DNA of 64,000 nucleotides from Vibrionaceae bacterium (GCA_018222805.1 JAAEZQ010000006.1:62001-126000), one strand, 5' to 3'. Counted from the stretch's first letter, positions 10,696-20,744 are shown. The notes: generated from the letters alone by a model not told the origin. Program-made: numbers and translations.

Positions 10696-10953
10696 TTGAG
10701 CCAACAGTCGCTCAGTTGAGTTATCGAAAGGCCAGGCATCAAGCTTGGCTTTTTGTATCAGCAAGCTTGATGCCCAGAACTTATTCACTTCTTATTTCAC
10801 ATTTTTGTTGGCTCAAAAGTGCCGTGGCATGAGATATCGGACAACCTGACTCAGTTTGAAGCAGGACCAAAATAGAAATACGCCTGTAGCGAGTCGTAAA
10901 AACACGGGGTACAAATACGTTGTGCTCTGTGTTTTTATGCTTGCAGGCTGGAT

Positions 10954-11304
10954 CTATTTTGCTTGTTGCAGTTCATCTAAACCGCCAGCATTGTGCAGAT
11001 TAGTAAAGCCCTGTGATCGGAGATGCTGATAAGCTTGACCTGAGCGGTAACCACTGCGGCAGTATAAAACTATCAGTTGATCCTTTTTCACGTCTTTAAA
11101 ATGTTTGTCTAGTTCTGAAAGCGGAAAGTTAACCGCATCGTCTAAGTGGCCTTCTGCGAACTCTTGGGGTGTACGAACATCAACGATCATTGCGCCTTGT
11201 TCAATCAGCTGCCAACCTTGTTCCGCGCGCTCAGAAGCTATTGCAGTTGGAGCTAGCAGACAGGTCGCGATTATCGCGAGAAAGAGAGATATTGCCTTAT
11301 TCAT
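10954..11304 (-). CDS. Secreted rhodanese-like protein (PspE-like)
   Basis: ORF 116 aa; signal peptide, IVDVRTPQEFAEGHLDDAVNFPL, active site LYCRSGYRSG. Confidence 0.88.
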   Translation of the reverse strand: MNKAISLFLAIIATCLLAPTAIASERAEQGWQLIEQGAMIVDVRTPQEFAEGHLDDAVNFPLSELDKHFKDVKKDQLIVLYCRSGYRSGQAYQHLRSQGFTNLHNAGGLDELQQAK

Positions 11305-11516
11305 TACTATTCTATCCTTTGACTTTTATATTGGCAGAGTTTCCATCTACCGGAAGTGATTCCTATTAATCACGTTAAGCTACGAGTAAGTTCTGTTTGT
11401 GTAAAGAATCTACCGAGCTTTTATGTCTCTATATCCCGATATTAGAACGAATGAGTAGCAATGCCACTTTAGGGACGTAAATTGGTTAATACGTTGACTC
11501 AACGCGGAATTAGGAA

Positions 11517-11714
11517 ATGGAAAACCTGAATATTGTAGAAATAAAGTCGTTTGCACCAGCGGTTCTCTCAAGTAAACCACGATAAGTGGGCTCCCGTCTT
11601 ACTGATTTAGTCGATCAACCTTGGGGAGTGCGTGAATGCTGTTTGTTTGACCCAAGTGGTGTTCTGTGGCGTGTACTCAGAATATCTAAGTCTGACAAGT
11701 ATGCTCCCTCGTGA
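11517..11714 (+). pseudogene. Remnant of a glyoxalase/VOC-family gene (internal deletion plus in-frame stop)
   Basis: Single frame: MENLNIVEIKSFAPA...SSKPR*VGSRLTDLVDQPWGVRECCLFDPSGVLWRVLRISKSDKYAPS*; VOC N- and C-terminal signatures with the middle missing. Confidence 0.6.
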
Positions 11715-11761
11715 CGTTACTTGAGTGAAAGTGATTACTTACTTCAAGAAAGCTCATTTAG

Positions 11762-12706
11762 TCACGTGATTTGCCTTGTTTCTGTGGGGGTTTCACCAAA
11801 CAGTTGCTTGTAACTTTGACCGAATTGGCCGAGATGAAAAAAGCCAAAATCAAAGGCTATCTCAGCAATGTTACGAGTCTCTTGAGGGTTTTGTAGTATC
11901 CGGCGTATCTGATTCAGGCGCATGCGATGAATGAACTGCTTAGGAGAGGTATCGCAACACGCTTCGAATGTATACTGCAATGTTCTCCGACTTACATGTA
12001 CAGCCTCACAGAGTTCGCTTACTGTAATTGGGGCGCTGTAATCCTGACTTTCCAAATATTGTCGAATACGGTTCATGACAACTTGTCGTTGGGAGGTCGC
12101 TCTTGGCGATACTTCCTGCTGTGAGCTACTCGAAAAGAGTTCTATCAAGACATCTTTGACGACGGTTTGATGCGTTTCACATGACCATCGAGTTTGGTTG
12201 GGGTTAAGCAATATCCCCAAGTAATACTTAAGTTGCTGAATGTGACGCTTGCTTAAGCCTGGCAAGCAGAGTTCTTGCTCTTTGATATCATCAAGTTCAA
12301 GTTGTTCTTTGAGCCGTTGCACCAAATCTTGCTTGAGTACCATGCCATAAATAGAAAACGCTTCAGGTGTAATCAATTCGAAGTCCACCCCACCTTTGCG
12401 AAGCAAAAGTTTGTCAGCGTCAACTTGCGAATGGTTGATATGCAGCGCTTTATTCTCTGCGCTTATGCCCAACCAAATCCCACCTTCTTCTACACGGCAC
12501 TGCTGTCTCAGTATGCGGTTACTGTCTTCTCGAAATACATGAACACTGCTAAAGCGTCGCTCTCTGATCTGGCCGAGGAAACGACCATTACTGATTTGAT
12601 CGTATTCTTGCTGCCAGTTAACAAGGCTTGCAGCTTGCTGGTTTGCATCGTTTGTGGGATGCGTGCACAAGGTTGGTGCGGCGCGGTTCAATCCATCATT
12701 CATCAT
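11762..12706 (-). CDS. eutR: AraC-family transcriptional regulator (EutR-like by position)
   Basis: ORF 314 aa with C-terminal AraC HTH (VSELCEAVHVSRRTLQYTFEACCDTSPKQFIHRMRLNQIRRIL); divergent from eutB. Confidence 0.8.
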   Translation of the reverse strand: MMNDGLNRAAPTLCTHPTNDANQQAASLVNWQQEYDQISNGRFLGQIRERRFSSVHVFREDSNRILRQQCRVEEGGIWLGISAENKALHINHSQVDADKLLLRKGGVDFELITPEAFSIYGMVLKQDLVQRLKEQLELDDIKEQELCLPGLSKRHIQQLKYYLGILLNPNQTRWSCETHQTVVKDVLIELFSSSSQQEVSPRATSQRQVVMNRIRQYLESQDYSAPITVSELCEAVHVSRRTLQYTFEACCDTSPKQFIHRMRLNQIRRILQNPQETRNIAEIAFDFGFFHLGQFGQSYKQLFGETPTETRQIT

Positions 12707-12901
12707 ATTTACTTCCGATGTCTGTTGCGTGAATCAATTTAGAGCAGATTTGTTATAACCGATTGTTTATTAATTGCTTTTTAATTTTGCCGATTTTTGA
12801 TAATCATCAGGAATGCATTTCGCTTTAGTTACCCATAGAGACTTACAGAACTATCAGAAAATTTTGCAAAAACTGAACCATGTAGTTGAAGGGGAAGAAT
12901 C

Positions 12902-14314
12902 ATGACGGCAATTTATCGTCGGCAACAGGGAAGTAAGGTGTATACCTTTGAGTCATTGGCGGACTTGATGGCGAAAGCAACTCCGGAGCGCTCAGGAGAT
13001 GCGCTAGCTGGTGTGTGTGCAGAGTCTGCTGCAGAGCGCGTAGTGGCGCAAATGACATTATCCGAACTGCCACTAAAAACCTTTCTAAACGAAGTGGTGA
13101 TCCCTTATGAAAGCGATGAAATCACACGCTTGATTATTGACACTCATGACCGTGAAGCTTTTCAACCGATAGAACACCTGACGGTTGGTGATTTTCGTAA
13201 CTGGTTGCTAAATGAGCAAGCTGATAGTGTCACTTTAGCCAAAATTCGTCCCGGTCTAACGCCTGAAATGGTGGCGGCAGTGAGCAAAATTATGCGTAAT
13301 CAGGACCTGATTCTGGTTGCGAAAAAGTGCCAGGTAGTGACGGCATTTCGTAACACCATCGGATTACCGAGCCGCTTATCCACTCGATTGCAACCAAACC
13401 ACCCGACAGATTCTCTTAATGGCATTGCAGCAACCATTTTTGATGGTCTGATGTACGGTAATGGTGATGCGGTAATTGGCATTAACCCTGCGACCGACAA
13501 CGTGCCTCAAGCCGTCAAGTTGATGAAGTTGATGGATGAGGTAATTCAGCACTATCAAATTCCTACCCAGTCTTGCGTCCTGACTCATGTAACAAACACC
13601 ATCGAGGCAATCGAGATGGGGGCACCAGTTGATCTGGTTTTTCAGTCGATAGGCGGCACACAAGGCACTAATGACACCTTTGGTATTAACTTAGCCGTGT
13701 TGAAAGAGGCACATGAAGCAGCGCTTTCACTTAACCGAGGTACTGTCGGTAACAACGTGATGTATTTCGAGACGGGTCAGGGTACGGCATTGTCGGCGAA
13801 TGCTTTCCATGGTGTCGATCAGCAAACTTGTGAAACTCGTGCGTATGCCGTAGCAAGGCAGTTTGATCCTTTGTTGGTGAACACGGTGGTTGGTTTTATC
13901 GGGCCTGAATACTTGTTTGATGGCAAACAGATCATTCGTGCCGGTCTGGAAGATCACTTCTGTGGCAAGCTTCTTGGGCTGCCGATGGGCTGCGATATCT
14001 GCTACACCAACCACGCTTATGCTGATCAGAATGACATGGACAATCTGCTGACACTGTTGGGTGTTGCCGAGTGTTCTTTCATCATGGGTATTCCCGGATC
14101 AGATGACATTATGCTCAACTATCAAACCACTTCATTCCATGACGCGTTATACGCGAGAAAAGTATTGGGACTAAAGCCAGCACCTGAATTCGAGCAGTGG
14201 CTCATGAAGATGCAAATTTTCGAAGATGTGAATGAGGTGCGTCTAAATGACCGCATTTCCAATTCATTTGCCGGAGCAATTTCACAGCTGAATAAGGGGC
14301 GTTCTCATGGGTAA
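12902..14314 (+). CDS. eutB: Ethanolamine ammonia-lyase large subunit
   Basis: ORF 470 aa; RLSTRLQPNHPTDSLNGIAATIFDGLMYGNGDAVIGINPATD, LDVAECSFIMGIPGSDDIMLNYQTTSFHD-type region. Confidence 0.96.
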   Translation: MTAIYRRQQGSKVYTFESLADLMAKATPERSGDALAGVCAESAAERVVAQMTLSELPLKTFLNEVVIPYESDEITRLIIDTHDREAFQPIEHLTVGDFRNWLLNEQADSVTLAKIRPGLTPEMVAAVSKIMRNQDLILVAKKCQVVTAFRNTIGLPSRLSTRLQPNHPTDSLNGIAATIFDGLMYGNGDAVIGINPATDNVPQAVKLMKLMDEVIQHYQIPTQSCVLTHVTNTIEAIEMGAPVDLVFQSIGGTQGTNDTFGINLAVLKEAHEAALSLNRGTVGNNVMYFETGQGTALSANAFHGVDQQTCETRAYAVARQFDPLLVNTVVGFIGPEYLFDGKQIIRAGLEDHFCGKLLGLPMGCDICYTNHAYADQNDMDNLLTLLGVAECSFIMGIPGSDDIMLNYQTTSFHDALYARKVLGLKPAPEFEQWLMKMQIFEDVNEVRLNDRISNSFAGAISQLNKGRSHG

Positions 14315-15179
14315 AGTGGTTTCTATCTCAGACGGCGCTACAACAAAAGTCGTGACACGCAATCCCTGGGACAAGTTACGTGAGTTCACTTCTGCGCGCA
14401 TCGCTTTAGGTCGCAGTGGCAACAGTGTTCCGACGGATGAGTTGCTTTCTTTTCAGTTAGATCATGCGCAAGCGATGGACGCGGTGCATTGCTCCCTCAA
14501 TGTGGATTCGTTGGTCGCTCAACTGACAGACTCGTACTCGATTCTTAAACAGACACTTGAGCCGCCTGTTGTCGTAACAAGCAAGGTAACAGACCGATTC
14601 ATGTATTTGCAGCGACCAGATTTAGGGCGTCATCTTGATGATGCCTCTTGGAAAAAACTCGAAGCCGTTACCAAAGAGCACAATGTCGAGCTCGATTTGG
14701 CGATTGTTGTCGCTGATGGGCTTTCTTCTGTTGCGGTCCAGAGCCATGCCGTACCTGTTATCAGTCGTTTAGTTTCTTTGTTGAGTAGAGATGAAGAGCA
14801 CCAGTGGAATTTGGCTCCTATTGCAGTCGTGAAGCAGGGAAGAGTTGCGGTCGGTGATGATGTCGGTGAGTGCTTTAACGCCAAAGCCGTGTTGGTTCTC
14901 ATTGGCGAAAGACCAGGGCTCACCTCGCCAGACAGCATGGGCATGTACCTCACGTGGGGAGCGAAGCGTGGGGCTAAGGACTCCGAACGAAACTGTATTT
15001 CTAATGTGCGACCAGAAGGACTCAACTATGACGATGCCTGCCAACGCGCATTCTATTTGCTTAAAGAGGCAAGAAGACTTCAACTCTCAGGCGTGAACTT
15101 AAAAGACCGTTCAAGCATGGATGAAGAGAGTGGTGCAAGTCTCGAAGTTAAGCACAACAACAATTTCTTAATTTCTTAA
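14307..15179 (+). CDS. eutC: Ethanolamine ammonia-lyase small subunit
   Basis: ORF 290 aa overlapping eutB by 8 nt; TSARIALGRSGNSVPTDELLSFQLDHAQAMDAVH; LIGERPGLTSPDSMGMYLTW. Confidence 0.96.
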   Translation: MGKVVSISDGATTKVVTRNPWDKLREFTSARIALGRSGNSVPTDELLSFQLDHAQAMDAVHCSLNVDSLVAQLTDSYSILKQTLEPPVVVTSKVTDRFMYLQRPDLGRHLDDASWKKLEAVTKEHNVELDLAIVVADGLSSVAVQSHAVPVISRLVSLLSRDEEHQWNLAPIAVVKQGRVAVGDDVGECFNAKAVLVLIGERPGLTSPDSMGMYLTWGAKRGAKDSERNCISNVRPEGLNYDDACQRAFYLLKEARRLQLSGVNLKDRSSMDEESGASLEVKHNNNFLIS

Positions 15180-15204
15180 TTTCTTAAATATAGAGGGATT
15201 TACT

Positions 15205-16608
15205 ATGTCTAATCATCAGGAATATCTGGCTAAAAGACAGCTTAAAAGAGGTACTGCAGGTTGGATTCTGCTTGCGGGGCTGGGGGTGTCGTATGTTATC
15301 TCGGGTGACTTTGCCGGATGGAACTTTGGTATTGCTCAGGCTGGCTGGGGCGGCTTCCTTATCGCTGCGATTGCGATGGCGGTGATGTACTTCACGCTGG
15401 TTTTATCTTTGGCTGAAATGTCAGCGGCGATTCCAGCTGCTGGTGGTGGCTATAGCTTTGCACGTCAGGCAATGGGACCGACGGGCGGTTTTTTCACTGG
15501 TTTATCTGTGCTTATTGAATACGCGCTTGCTCCAGCTGCGATTGTGATATTCATTGGATCGGCGGTGAATGAGTTGATTGGTATTGATGGCCCTGTTGTC
15601 TACGCACTTTTTTATGCCGTCTTTATTGGAATTCACATGGCTGGTGTGGGTGAAGCACTTAAGGTCATGATGGTCATCAGCGGCTTAGCAGTGTTGGCGA
15701 TTTTGGTGACGGCAGGTGTGCTGATTGGCGACTTTGATATGAATAACTTATTTGATATCGCGCCAGCCACCGCTCAGGCTACAGAGGTACTACCGTTTGG
15801 TTGGTATGGTGTGTGGGCAGCACTGCCATTTGCAATGTGGTTATTCCTCGCGGTTGAAGGCGTACCTTTAGCAGCAGAAGAAGCGAAGAATCCGGCTAAA
15901 GACGTACCAAAAGGTATCATCGGTGCAATGTTGTTCCTGCTGTTGACCGCAACACTTGTTGTCGTGCTTTTAGCTGGTGCGGTAGGTTCACAAGTCATCG
16001 GTGACAGCGCGGTTCCTTTGGTTGATGCACTGAAACTGACGGGTAACCCGACGATTGCAACCGCAGTTAACGTACTTGGTCTGGCAGGTTTGATTGCATC
16101 TTTCTTCTCTATTATCTACGGCTACAGCCGTTTGGTATTCGCGCTTTCTCGTGCCGGCTACCTACCACAAAGCTTGTCACTGACAAGCGAGAAAAAAGTG
16201 CCTTCGCGAGCACTATTTGTACCAGGTGTTTTTGGTTTCTTGGTTTCACTAACTGGTGAAGGTGATTTGATTCTGGCAATGGCTGTCGTTGGCGCAACGG
16301 TATCGTACGCGTTGATGTCACTGAGTCACATCTTACTGCGCATCAAGCAACCGGAAATGGAGCGTCCATACAAAACACCAGGTGGTATTGTTACTTCGGG
16401 TATTTCACTGGTGCTTTCTTTAGTTGCGATGACTGGCGTATACGCTTTCGATCCTTCAGCGTTCTTTATGACCATGGGACTGTTTGTTATCGGTGGGGCG
16501 TATTACGGACTCTACAGCCGCAACAAACTGGTTGCGACTACTGCCGAAGAAGAGTTTGCGATGTTGTCAGTGGCGGAACAGGAGTTGGAAGCAGAAGGTG
16601 CTCGTTAA
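15205..16608 (+). CDS. eat: Ethanolamine permease (APC superfamily)
   Basis: ORF 467 aa; VSYVISGDFAGWNFGIAQAGWGGFLIA, EGVPLAAEEAKNPAKDVPKGI; directly downstream of eutC. Confidence 0.92.
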   Translation: MSNHQEYLAKRQLKRGTAGWILLAGLGVSYVISGDFAGWNFGIAQAGWGGFLIAAIAMAVMYFTLVLSLAEMSAAIPAAGGGYSFARQAMGPTGGFFTGLSVLIEYALAPAAIVIFIGSAVNELIGIDGPVVYALFYAVFIGIHMAGVGEALKVMMVISGLAVLAILVTAGVLIGDFDMNNLFDIAPATAQATEVLPFGWYGVWAALPFAMWLFLAVEGVPLAAEEAKNPAKDVPKGIIGAMLFLLLTATLVVVLLAGAVGSQVIGDSAVPLVDALKLTGNPTIATAVNVLGLAGLIASFFSIIYGYSRLVFALSRAGYLPQSLSLTSEKKVPSRALFVPGVFGFLVSLTGEGDLILAMAVVGATVSYALMSLSHILLRIKQPEMERPYKTPGGIVTSGISLVLSLVAMTGVYAFDPSAFFMTMGLFVIGGAYYGLYSRNKLVATTAEEEFAMLSVAEQELEAEGAR

Positions 16609-16641
16609 GTTTTGCTAAGCAGTCACGATTGTAAATGACCA

Positions 16642-16673
16642 AAAGGGAGCCCTGTGCTCCCTTTGTTATTTTT
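16642..16673 (+). terminator. Rho-independent terminator after the ethanolamine permease
   Basis: AAAGGGAGC-CCTGT-GCTCCCTTT followed by GTTATTTTT. Confidence 0.8.
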
Positions 16674-16709
16674 AAATCCATCTGAAAAATACTCAGCTAA
16701 TACTGGTTG

Positions 16710-17186
16710 TTAGCGGTTCTTATACTTGTGCAGTAAGTCCAAAGGGATATGACAGTAATCATTTGGAAAGCGAGTTAGCCTATCTTGGTGCTCTTCATCA
16801 CTTGGTACGTAGTTGGTTAACTCGCCAACTTCTACCACTATCTTATCGACATCTTCTCTAGCTGCGATATAGCTTTTGACGCTCTCAAGATGCTGCGGGT
16901 TTTTACTGTACACACCGGTTCGGTATTTTTCCCCGACGTCCTCACCTTGTTTGTTAACACTGTAAGGGTCGATGATTTCAAAGAAGTAATCCATCAAATC
17001 TTCGATAGAGACTTGCGAAGGGTCGAATTGAGTGCGTACACACTCAGCATAACCGTCGTAGTCAGTTGATGTTGAGTTTGTGGAGCCGTTCGCACGACCA
17101 GCTTCGGTTGCAATTACACCGGGAAGGTGGCGCATAAACTCTTGCACGCCCCAAAGGCAGCCGCCTGCAAAGTAAATCTCTTGCAT
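16710..17186 (-). CDS. msrA: Peptide-methionine (S)-S-oxide reductase
   Basis: From internal Met: MQEIYFAGGCLWGVQEFMRHLPGV...DYDGYAECVRTQFDP (GCLW active site, W for the usual F). Confidence 0.88.
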   Translation of the reverse strand: MQEIYFAGGCLWGVQEFMRHLPGVIATEAGRANGSTNSTSTDYDGYAECVRTQFDPSQVSIEDLMDYFFEIIDPYSVNKQGEDVGEKYRTGVYSKNPQHLESVKSYIAAREDVDKIVVEVGELTNYVPSDEEHQDRLTRFPNDYCHIPLDLLHKYKNR

Positions 17187-17342
17187 AAATCTGTTTGCTT
17201 GAAAGTTTGGCGCATTATGTCTTGGTAACAGAGCGGAGTGCAAGGCGTGACTCGCTAATCAGACCACCAAACTTTGATTTCTGATGCTCGAACCGTCAGC
17301 TGATGGGTGAGCGCAGAGCAACAGCATGTACTGGTGGTCGAG

Positions 17343-17699
17343 TTAGTGACTTTCTGACCAAACCGCGAATTCATTGCCACTTGGCTCTGCAAAGTGGAAT
17401 CGGCAGCCGCCGGGAAACTCAAAGATGGGGCGAAGAATCTGTCCTCCATGCTGTTCCACTTTGGATAATGTTGCATGAATGTCTGAGCTGTAAAAAACCA
17501 GTAGCGCAGCGCCATTTTCTGTGTTGCTAACTGATTCTGATTTAAAAAATCCGCCGTCTAACCCTTGATCAGAAAATGCCGTGTAATCTGGACCATAGTC
17601 GACAAACGTCCAGCCAAACACTTGCTCGAAGAAGTGTTTGGTCACACTCAAATCTGTACTACCAAACTCAACGTAATTTAATTTTTCGTGTTGATGCAT
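17343..17699 (-). CDS. VOC-family (glyoxalase/bleomycin-resistance-like) protein
   Basis: ORF 118 aa; LNYVEFGSTDLSVTKHFFEQVFGWTFVDYGPDY...GCRFHFAEPSGNEFAVWS. Confidence 0.85.
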   Translation of the reverse strand: MHQHEKLNYVEFGSTDLSVTKHFFEQVFGWTFVDYGPDYTAFSDQGLDGGFFKSESVSNTENGAALLVFYSSDIHATLSKVEQHGGQILRPIFEFPGGCRFHFAEPSGNEFAVWSESH

Positions 17700-17723
17700 C
17701 GTGATTTCCCTATTATTTGCTTG

Positions 17724-18377
17724 CTACGCAAACTTTTCTACGATGATCTCATCTGCATTGTCTACAAATACCGCTCCCTTTTCTTCCATCTCTGCGACGA
17801 CACTCTCAACGGTATCCGGTAGTACTGCACGTGTTGAAGCGAGATTCACCACGACTTTAAACCCGAGATCTAATGCTTGCATCACGGATTTTTTTACGCA
17901 GAAATCAAGGGCTAAACCGCCCATCACGAGCGTATCAATATCGTTACATATCAGGAACTCATTCGCACCTGTGGTTTTGGTATCCGCGACATCATGAAAG
18001 AAAACGCCGTATGGGTGCGCATCCGGGTCCATGCCTTTGTTGACCTGAAAATCATATTCTAAAACGGGTGGTAAACCATCTAACAGTTCAACACCGGTCG
18101 TGCCCAGTACGCAGTGACGATTCCATTTCACGTCGACGTTTGGCAAACCAACGGGCTCAAGCATGCTGGCTGGCGTTTCTGCGTCCCATGCGGCTTTAGG
18201 TGGGTGTAAGTCGCGGCTCACCAATTTTAAACGACCCTTTGCGTGATTCTTGAGTAGTTCCGGTACTATTTCAAGGGCGCCTGCTACGGGTAGTTCGTCA
18301 GGGCAAAGCTCACTGAATCCTTTCTCAGGATCCACATCGAATACCGCAGTGGTTTGATAGTTAACTCGAACAGTCAT
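17724..18377 (-). CDS. pncA: Nicotinamidase-like cysteine hydrolase
   Basis: ORF 217 aa; FDVDPEKGFSE, LVSRDLHPPKAAW, LDFCVKKSVMQALDLGFKV; adjacent to NrtR-like and pncB genes. Confidence 0.78.
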   Translation of the reverse strand: MTVRVNYQTTAVFDVDPEKGFSELCPDELPVAGALEIVPELLKNHAKGRLKLVSRDLHPPKAAWDAETPASMLEPVGLPNVDVKWNRHCVLGTTGVELLDGLPPVLEYDFQVNKGMDPDAHPYGVFFHDVADTKTTGANEFLICNDIDTLVMGGLALDFCVKKSVMQALDLGFKVVVNLASTRAVLPDTVESVVAEMEEKGAVFVDNADEIIVEKFA

Positions 18378-18409
18378 GGCAGACTCCTTGTCTGTCTGGT
18401 TGCCTGCGC

Positions 18410-19135
18410 TTATCCACGCAAACAGTTTTGGAAAAAAGTGACTTCGTCGCTAGTGAGTGTGTACACCATGGCCGGTTTACCACCTTTGCCTTTGTTGGTG
18501 GAAGCGACTTTGTTGGTTGGTTTCAGTACGCCTGAGTCGATCAAACGGCGTTTGATGGTCATGCGGCTGATGTCGATTCCAAATTCCTGATAAGCTGAAA
18601 TGATGTCGGCAACCAAAAACTCTTTGTCTAATGCGAACAGAAGCACGGAGGTGTATTCGATAGAAGCGCGCAACTTTTGCCAGGCTTTTTCGATGGTATT
18701 TTGATGGTCAAAAGCCAGCGTTTCCTCACCATCTAAGATGGCCTGCAACGGGAACCATTTTAGGTGGCATTCTGCAACACCAGCGTTATTGATTTGCTCG
18801 ACATTATTTCGGTCCACTAATGCGTAGTGGGTGATATTCAAACTCCAGTCGTCTGGATCTCGCTTCGGATCACCGTCAATAAACGCTTCACTAAAATGAC
18901 GAGGGTAAGTATGGATTTTTTCTCGGCAAATACGGCGACGTGCTGCTTCGAAATTTTCATCTGCTGGACGTCCGCCTTCATGAGTCAAATCTTTATCAAA
19001 GACAAATCCTCCCGGCAAGGCCCATACGCCATGGTATGGTCGGTTCGGATTTGAACGTTTAATCAGCAACACTTCCAATCCTTTATTGGCACAGCCAGAA
19101 AGTCTGAATGGAATGATGTCGACAGTTACGATCAT
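18410..19135 (-). CDS. nrtR: NrtR-like regulator (Nudix domain plus C-terminal winged helix)
   Basis: ORF 241 aa; N-terminal degenerate Nudix domain (ALPGGFVFDKD...ENFEAARRRICREK) and C-terminal region SRMTIKRRLIDSGVLKPTN...KPAMVYTL; divergent from pncB. Confidence 0.75.
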   Translation of the reverse strand: MIVTVDIIPFRLSGCANKGLEVLLIKRSNPNRPYHGVWALPGGFVFDKDLTHEGGRPADENFEAARRRICREKIHTYPRHFSEAFIDGDPKRDPDDWSLNITHYALVDRNNVEQINNAGVAECHLKWFPLQAILDGEETLAFDHQNTIEKAWQKLRASIEYTSVLLFALDKEFLVADIISAYQEFGIDISRMTIKRRLIDSGVLKPTNKVASTNKGKGGKPAMVYTLTSDEVTFFQNCLRG

Positions 19136-19194
19136 GGTTGGGTCCTAATAATAAGTTGTAAGTAATCTAGCGCATAATAAGTGCTCATTCAATG

Positions 19195-19405
19195 GGTAAG
19201 TAACGATTTGTTCGTAACCAATTTTACTCTGTTAATGGTTTATTTTGGGGATGATATTAACGTTATTTTTGAGTTATTCACAATGGACATCAACTATTAA
19301 AAGATAAAAAACTGATAAAAAGAGTGGTTAGTAACAGAAGTTGACAAACTAAAGATGGGTGTTTATTGTTTACGCAAACTAGTTAGTAACAAAAAGTTAT
19401 ATACT
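19195..19405. promoter_or_regulatory. Three related 25-bp imperfect palindromes between the NrtR-like gene and pncB
   Basis: GGTAAGTAACGATTTGTTCGTAACC (19195-19219), GGTTAGTAACAGAAGTTGACAAACT (19326-19350), AGTTAGTAACAAAAAGTTATATACT (19381-19405). Confidence 0.55.
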
Positions 19406-19433
19406 CAGGTAAGGGTATGTGGAAGGGCACCTA

Positions 19434-20744
19434 ATGACAACCAATCTATTTTCTTCTCGCATCATTCAAAGTGCTTTGGACTTTGATGTCTACAAACTGA
19501 ATATGATGAGCGCTGTTGCTGCTCTGTATCCTGATGCGATGGTGTCATACAAATTTATCGTGCGTAGTGAAGAAGATCTGTCTGATTTATTGCCTGAGGT
19601 AGAAGCAGAAATCCTTAAGCTTCAAGACCTTTGTTTTACAGACGATGAAATCAGGTACATGAAAGGTGTTGCAACACACCTCAAGCCTGAGTTTGTCGAT
19701 GCATTACGCCACTTCCGCTTTAATCCCCAAAATGATGTGTCTTTGCATAATAAAACCATGGCAGATGGTTCAAGCCAATTACGCATCACGATCAGTGGGT
19801 TGTGGAAAGAGACCATTCTGTACGAAACCATCATCATGAGTATCGTTTCTGAAGTTCGCAGTCGTCTGCGCTGGTCTGATATTCCGTTACAGCAGTTCCA
19901 GACGGTTTTGCAAGATAAAGTTCGTTATCTTAAATCTGAACTGAAGCGTCGCAATATCACCAGTTTTAAGTTTTCTGATATGTCGACTCGTCGACGATTT
20001 TCTTTTAAGGCCCAGAAAACCATGTTGGAGTATCTGTGTCAGGAGTTACCAGATTGCCTGACAGGAACGAGTAATTACCATTTAGCGCGCAAAATGAACC
20101 TCACTCCGATTGGTACTGTGGCTCATGAGTGGTTCATGGGGCATCAGGCGTTAGTGAATGTCCGTGACTCGCAGAAAATAGCTTTGCAACGTTGGCAGGA
20201 AATGTTTAGCGGTGCGTTAGGCATTGCGCTGACGGATACGATCGGTATTGATGCTTTCCTTAAAGACTTTGATGAAGAGCTTAGTAATGCCTACTTTGGC
20301 GTGCGTCACGACAGTGGTTGTCCGTATGCTTGGGGCGAAAAAATGATTGAGCACTACCAATCATTGAATATCGATCCAATGACCAAGACCTTGGTGTTTA
20401 CCGATGGGCTTAATTTTGAACAAGCGTTAGATATTTGTGAGCATTTCCAGGGACGAGTTCAGGTTAGCTTCGGTATTGGTACTTTCCTGGCCAACGACAT
20501 GGGCGATTATATTAATGGCAAAGGCGAGGCTTATAAGCCTTTATCCATGGTGATTAAAATGGTCTCTTGTAACGATTCACCTGTCGCGAAAATTAGTGAT
20601 GAGCCAGAAAAGGCAATGTGCGAAGACATTTTCTTTTTGATGAATCTAAAGCGTCGTTTTGAACAGCCTTTAGATTTAGATGAGTGCCGTGATCTCATTG
20701 ATAGACTAGAGAGTGAAGGACAAAACTACCTGATTGATGCCTAA
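19434..20744 (+). CDS. pncB: Nicotinate phosphoribosyltransferase
   Basis: ORF from MTTNLFSSRIIQSALDFDVYKLNMMSAVAALYPDAMVSYKF...SNYHLARKMNLTPIGTVAHEWFMGHQAL. Confidence 0.93.
   Translation: MTTNLFSSRIIQSALDFDVYKLNMMSAVAALYPDAMVSYKFIVRSEEDLSDLLPEVEAEILKLQDLCFTDDEIRYMKGVATHLKPEFVDALRHFRFNPQNDVSLHNKTMADGSSQLRITISGLWKETILYETIIMSIVSEVRSRLRWSDIPLQQFQTVLQDKVRYLKSELKRRNITSFKFSDMSTRRRFSFKAQKTMLEYLCQELPDCLTGTSNYHLARKMNLTPIGTVAHEWFMGHQALVNVRDSQKIALQRWQEMFSGALGIALTDTIGIDAFLKDFDEELSNAYFGVRHDSGCPYAWGEKMIEHYQSLNIDPMTKTLVFTDGLNFEQALDICEHFQGRVQVSFGIGTFLANDMGDYINGKGEAYKPLSMVIKMVSCNDSPVAKISDEPEKAMCEDIFFLMNLKRRFEQPLDLDECRDLIDRLESEGQNYLIDA

Noticed and set aside
12275-12742. 155-aa plus-strand ORF
   Set aside because: Fully antisense to the AraC-type regulator, whose HTH is clear; composition consistent with a shadow ORF.
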